Positions 60,799-64,000 of a stretch of 64,000 bases of DNA are shown in pieces. The notes beneath the pieces are model-generated. The model ran no database searches. It saw nothing but the letters and a program-made list of their open reading frames with translations, and was not told where the DNA came from. A program made the position numbers and the translations under genes. The DNA is from Mesorhizobium_L sp035547755 (GTDB lineage: Bacteria; Pseudomonadota; Alphaproteobacteria; Rhizobiales; Rhizobiaceae), in the NCBI GenBank assembly GCA_035547755.1, contig DASZUG010000020.1, positions 62,001 through 126,000 of the forward strand, given 5' to 3'. Position 1 is the stretch's first letter. Each line of letters opens with the position of its first letter.

Positions 60799-61047
60799 TT
60801 ATTCCGGCAGTTGCATGTCGGTGATGAGGTTCTGGCCGCCGACCTTGTCATAGGCAATGACCACGTCCATGCCTTCCTTGATGGAATCGATGTCGAACTC
60901 GCCCGGCAGCTTGTAGGATTTGCCGTCGTCCAGGGTGATCATCGCCTTTTCGCGATTAATCTTCTTGATATGCCCTTCCGTTTCCGCGGCGAATGCTGCG
61001 GCCGTGAGCGTCATGAATATGGCGATGGCGGCGATGAGGCTTCGCAT
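60799..61047 (-). CDS. DUF1344 family exported protein
   Basis: This 82-aa protein has a signal peptide (MRSLIAAIAIFMTLTAAAFA) and a small beta-rich mature domain (EGHIKKINREKAMITLDDGKSYKLP, quoted in part). The start at ATG 61047 replaces a longer frame to 61116. DUF1344 is a rhizobial family of periplasmic proteins of unknown function. It is divergent from aroC across about 240 bp in which I see no other feature. Confidence 0.85.
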   Translation of the reverse strand: MRSLIAAIAIFMTLTAAAFAAETEGHIKKINREKAMITLDDGKSYKLPGEFDIDSIKEGMDVVIAYDKVGGQNLITDMQLPE

Positions 61048-61286
61048 CTTTTTTTCCCTTATGTCTTGGAAGCAGTTCCCCGCCTCAGCAAAGCAGAAAC
61101 AGGGGGAATATGTCAAAACTAAATCGCCATCGCGACGTTGGTTTGACCAGAGGTAAAAAGGCCGTTAGAGCCTCAGTCTGGAAGCGGCAAAGCCGACTTC
61201 GGGAAAATGTGATATGCGGGACCGGTTGAGGGTTTCACCGGCGGAAGCTAGCTTGAGCGGTGCGCGGTAATCCGGGCCGGAAAACA

Positions 61287-62405
61287 ATGTCTCACAATAC
61301 GTTCGGCCATCTCTTTCGCGTGACGACCTGGGGCGAGAGCCACGGTCCGGCTTTGGGCTGCGTCGTCGATGGCTGTCCACCCGGAATCCGGTTCATGCAG
61401 AAGGACATCCAGGACGAACTTGACCGGCGCCGCCCCGGCCAGTCGCGCTTCGTCACCCAGCGCCGCGAGCCGGACGAGGTCAAGGTTCTGTCGGGCTTCC
61501 TGCTCGACGAGGACGGCGAGACCATGATCACGACCGGCACGCCGATTGCGATGATGATCGAGAATGTCGATCAGCGCTCGAAGGACTATGGCGAGATTGC
61601 CAGGCAGTACCGGCCCGGCCATGCCGACTATACCTATGACGTGAAATACGGGTTGCGCGACTATCGCGGCGGCGGCCGCTCATCCGCGCGCGAGACGGCG
61701 GCGCGGGTCGCCGCAGGAGCGATCGCCCGCAAAATCGTTCCTGGACTGACGGTGAGAGGCGCGTTGATTTCGGTCGGTGAAAAAGAGATCGACCGCAGCC
61801 GCTGGAACTGGAATTTCGTCGACGACCCGGAAAACCCGTTCTTCACGCCGGACCCTCAATCGGTTCCCATCTTTGCCGACTACCTCGACAGGATCCGCAA
61901 GGCGGGCTCCTCGGTCGGTGCGGTCGTCGAGATCGTCGCCGAGGGGGTTCCCGCAGGCTTGGGCGCGCCGATTTACGGCAAGCTCGACCAGGATATAGCG
62001 TCGGGCCTGATGTCGATCAACGCGGTCAAGGGGGTGGAGATCGGCAATGGCTTCGAGGCGGCGCGGATTAGCGGCGAGGAGAATGCCGACGAAATGCGCA
62101 TGGGCAATGACGGAAAGCCGGTCTTCCTCTCAAATCATGCCGGCGGCATTCTGGGCGGCATTTCTACCGGGCAGCCGGTGGTGGCGCGTTTCGCCGTCAA
62201 GCCGACATCCTCCATCCTGACGCCGCGCCGCTCGATCGATGTCGACGGCAATGATGTCGAGATCAGGACCAAGGGCAGGCATGATCCCTGCGTCGGTATC
62301 CGCGCGGTGCCGATTGGTGAGGCGATGGTGGCCTGTGCGATCGCCGACCATTATCTCAGGCATCGGGGGCAGACGGGAAGAACGGCAATCGGGAATAGGC
62401 AATAG
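61287..62405 (+). CDS. aroC: Chorismate synthase
   Basis: AroC turns EPSP into chorismate using reduced FMN, the last step of the shikimate pathway. The 372-aa protein has the signatures GHLFRVTTWGESHGPALGC, DELDRRRPGQSRF, GRSSARETAARVAAGAIAR and the C-terminal DPCVGIRAVPIGEAMVACAIADHYL. The ATG at 61287 gives MSHNTFGHLF. The last nine codons or so fall inside a palindromic element, and the end differs from the expected rhizobial tail. ribB follows 73 bp later. Confidence 0.97.
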   Translation: MSHNTFGHLFRVTTWGESHGPALGCVVDGCPPGIRFMQKDIQDELDRRRPGQSRFVTQRREPDEVKVLSGFLLDEDGETMITTGTPIAMMIENVDQRSKDYGEIARQYRPGHADYTYDVKYGLRDYRGGGRSSARETAARVAAGAIARKIVPGLTVRGALISVGEKEIDRSRWNWNFVDDPENPFFTPDPQSVPIFADYLDRIRKAGSSVGAVVEIVAEGVPAGLGAPIYGKLDQDIASGLMSINAVKGVEIGNGFEAARISGEENADEMRMGNDGKPVFLSNHAGGILGGISTGQPVVARFAVKPTSSILTPRRSIDVDGNDVEIRTKGRHDPCVGIRAVPIGEAMVACAIADHYLRHRGQTGRTAIGNRQ

Positions 62406-62459
62406 GCAGTCGGATAGCCAGTTCGTAATCCGACTGCCGACTGCCCACTGCCGATTGCC
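62384..62459. repeat. Palindromic element spanning the aroC 3' end
   Basis: Outer arms GGCAATCGG (62384-62392) and CCGATTGCC (62451-62459) and inner arms GGCAGTCGGAT (62405-62415) and ATCCGACTGCC (62428-62438) are perfect inverse pairs. The aroC stop at 62403-62405 is inside. Such units are short mobile-like palindromes of rhizobial type; only one is seen here. Confidence 0.75.
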
Positions 62460-62478
62460 AACGAGCAAAGCGAGCGCC

Positions 62479-63588
62479 ATGTCCTACGACCAGAAAAAAA
62501 CCGTCGAAGCGATCCGCGCCTTCGAGCGCGGCGAGATCGTCGTTGTCATGGATGACGACGGGCGCGAGAACGAGGGCGATCTGATCGTCGCCGCAATTCA
62601 TTGCACGCCCGAGAAGATGGCGTTCATCGTCCGGCACACATCCGGCATCGTCTGCGCGCCGATGACGCGCCAGGACGCGCATCGGCTGAACCTCGCGCCC
62701 ATGGTCGCCGAAAACGACGCGCCGCACGCGACGGCCTTCACCGTGAGCGTCGATTTCAAACACGGCACGACGACGGGCATTTCCGCCGATGACCGCACGC
62801 TGACGGTGCGCAATCTGGCGAACGGCAATATCGGTCCAAGCGATTTCGTCCGTCCCGGCCACATTTTCCCGCTGGTCGGGCGCGAGGGCGGTGTGCTGAT
62901 GCGCTCCGGCCACACGGAAGCCGCGATCGATCTCTGCCGTCTCGCCGGCCTGCCGGAAGTCGGCGTCCTCAGCGAGTTGGTGAATGACGACGGCACGGTC
63001 ATGAAGGGGCCGCAACTCGTCGCGTTCGCCGCGGAACATGGCCTGAAGCAGGTTTCGGTCGCCGACCTGATCGCCTATCGCCAGCGCCAGGAGACGCTGA
63101 TCGAACGCGTCGATTGCTTCGATATGGATACGCCGGGCGGCAAGGCAAAAGCTTTCATCTACACCTTGCCCTGGGACGTGATGCACCATCTTGCGATCGT
63201 CTACGGTGACATTCGCGACGGGGAGGATGTGCCTGTGCGTCTTCACAAGGAAGATGTCGTCTCCGACGTTTTCGGACGCGAGCAGCGGCTGCGCGACGTC
63301 ATGAAGTCGCTTGGCAAGGTGGGCAGGGGCGTCATCGTCTATCTGCGCGAGGGATCGGTCGGCGTCTCCCACAATTCTCGTAACCGGCCCGCCCAGGGCG
63401 CCGAGGAAAGGCATGAAGAAGCGCAACGGCGCGAGAGGGAATGGCGCGAGATCGGTCTTGGGGCACAGATATTGAAAGACCTCGGCATCAGTTCGATCAG
63501 GCTGATCGCCTCGCGCGAGCGTCACTATGTCGGCCTGGAAGGCTTCGGCATTCACATCGTCTCGACCGATATTCTCGAAAAGGAATAG
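62479..63588 (+). CDS. ribB: 3,4-dihydroxy-2-butanone-4-phosphate synthase with degenerate GCHII-like domain
   Basis: The first half (about residues 1-205) is RibB, which makes DHBP from ribulose 5-phosphate for riboflavin. The metal and substrate motif DDDGRENEGDLI (about 24-35), HGTTTGISADDR and SGHTEAAIDL are intact. The second half (about 210-369) is GTP-cyclohydrolase-II-like in length but lacks the zinc cysteines: the HSECLTGDVFGS-type motif reads HKEDVVSDVFG and the usual C-D-C segment is absent. It is therefore probably inactive as a cyclohydrolase. The ATG at 62479 is used. bluB converges on it. Confidence 0.92.
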   Translation: MSYDQKKTVEAIRAFERGEIVVVMDDDGRENEGDLIVAAIHCTPEKMAFIVRHTSGIVCAPMTRQDAHRLNLAPMVAENDAPHATAFTVSVDFKHGTTTGISADDRTLTVRNLANGNIGPSDFVRPGHIFPLVGREGGVLMRSGHTEAAIDLCRLAGLPEVGVLSELVNDDGTVMKGPQLVAFAAEHGLKQVSVADLIAYRQRQETLIERVDCFDMDTPGGKAKAFIYTLPWDVMHHLAIVYGDIRDGEDVPVRLHKEDVVSDVFGREQRLRDVMKSLGKVGRGVIVYLREGSVGVSHNSRNRPAQGAEERHEEAQRREREWREIGLGAQILKDLGISSIRLIASRERHYVGLEGFGIHIVSTDILEKE

Positions 63589-64000
63589 CCCTCCTCGACG
63601 AAATCTGAGCCCGGATTCGTCATCGGCCTCTCCGTCAGCGCCTTCAAAGGCGCCTCGCCCTCGCCGCCGAATATTTCGCTCATGATCAGGTCGGAAAGGG
63701 GGAGGCGCTGGCGCCAGCCTTTCGTCTCGAGATCTGGTCTCATGGCGAATTCCGACACTGGACCGACACAGAGATAGGCGACCGGGACGACGTGCTCCGG
63801 AATGCCGAGCAATTTCTTCAGCGCCGCGCTGTCGATAATGCTGACCCAGCCGACTCCGATACCTTCGGCGCGGGCGGCGAGCCAGAAATTCTGCACGGCG
63901 CAGACCGTACTGTAGAGGTCCATCTCCGGGTTGTGCCAGCGCCCGAGCGGTGAGTCCTTCGCCCGCGTCCGGTCGCAGGTGATGCAGAGATTGAGTGCGC
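63552..64000 (-). CDS. bluB: 5,6-dimethylbenzimidazole synthase BluB (partial)
   Basis: The gene runs past the window edge, so the N terminus is missing; the frame is open from 64000 to the stop at 63552. Diagnostic residues are CDRTRAKDSP near the edge, then PEMDLYSTVCAVQNFWLAARAEGIGVGWVSI, which is BluB-specific (quoted in part: WLAARAEG). BluB fragments FMN with oxygen to give the lower ligand of vitamin B12. Its end overlaps the ribB end by 37 bp on the other strand, so the riboflavin and B12-ligand genes are convergent. Confidence 0.92.
   Translation of the reverse strand, partial: ALNLCITCDRTRAKDSPLGRWHNPEMDLYSTVCAVQNFWLAARAEGIGVGWVSIIDSAALKKLLGIPEHVVPVAYLCVGPVSEFAMRPDLETKGWRQRLPLSDLIMSEIFGGEGEAPLKALTERPMTNPGSDFVEEGYSFSRISVETM

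Overview
The window looks like a high-GC chromosome segment from an alphaproteobacterium of the order Hyphomicrobiales (Rhizobiales). The evidence is the family content (DUF2948, UPF0262, DUF1344, DUF6101, DUF2161, PA0069-type radical SAM, BluB, an HWE histidine kinase) and rhizobial-type gene order, such as DUF2948-hisD-UPF0262-phosphatase-infA-maf-yacG-tRNA-Phe and sua5/FAD oxidase/DUF6101/ubiA/purD. The genus cannot be fixed from sequence alone. Most of the window is housekeeping DNA. There is no rRNA operon, CRISPR array, prophage or intact insertion sequence.

Layout. 1-1.85 kb: a frameshifted tyrosine recombinase directly downstream of tRNA-Thr(GGT), probably the edge of an old tRNA-integrated element. 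2-9.5 kb: murA, an MFS transporter, hisD, infA, maf, yacG, tRNA-Phe. 9.7-18.4 kb: DUF2161 nuclease-like protein, an M20 amidohydrolase, guaA, mtnN, a thioesterase, an RsmB-type methyltransferase, MAPEG, guaB. 18.7-25.7 kb: DHA2 exporter, rlmE-ppx, tRNA-Gln, a cystine-type amino-acid ABC transporter. 25.9-31.4 kb: a signalling island with a receiver protein, a CheB-CheR-PAS-HWE kinase and a divergent CheB. 31.4-41.2 kb: rnhB, radical SAM, moaB-ispE, an S49 peptidase cluster, a polyprenyl synthase, a TPR protein and a tandem pair of six-cysteine secreted proteins. 41.4-46.8 kb: glyQ and glyS separated by a cysteine hydrolase and a VapBC-like pair. 47-57 kb: sua5, FAD oxidase, ubiA, purD, acyl-CoA dehydrogenase, crotonase, pdxH. 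57-64 kb: lipoprotein, DnaJ-like, fabI, phosphatase, aroC, ribB and a partial bluB.

Themes. Purine synthesis (purD, guaA, guaB), quinone supply (ispE, polyprenyl synthase, ubiA), translation (infA, glyQS, rlmE, RsmB, Sua5, three tRNAs) and flavin-to-B12 ligand chemistry (ribB, bluB) are represented. 

The most unusual feature is the glycyl-tRNA synthetase locus. Both subunit genes are read straight through palindromic repeats (one in glyQ, three in glyS), related to short repeats that sit between genes elsewhere in the window. glyS also has a duplicated 5' end whose two copies differ only at synonymous sites, and an internal low-GC patch. Together these suggest a mosaic gene shaped by recombination and in-frame repeat insertion. 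Two MITE-like elements (47386-47657 and 57128-57399) have good terminal inverted repeats and no transposase. All functional calls rest on reading motifs by eye; no database search was run.
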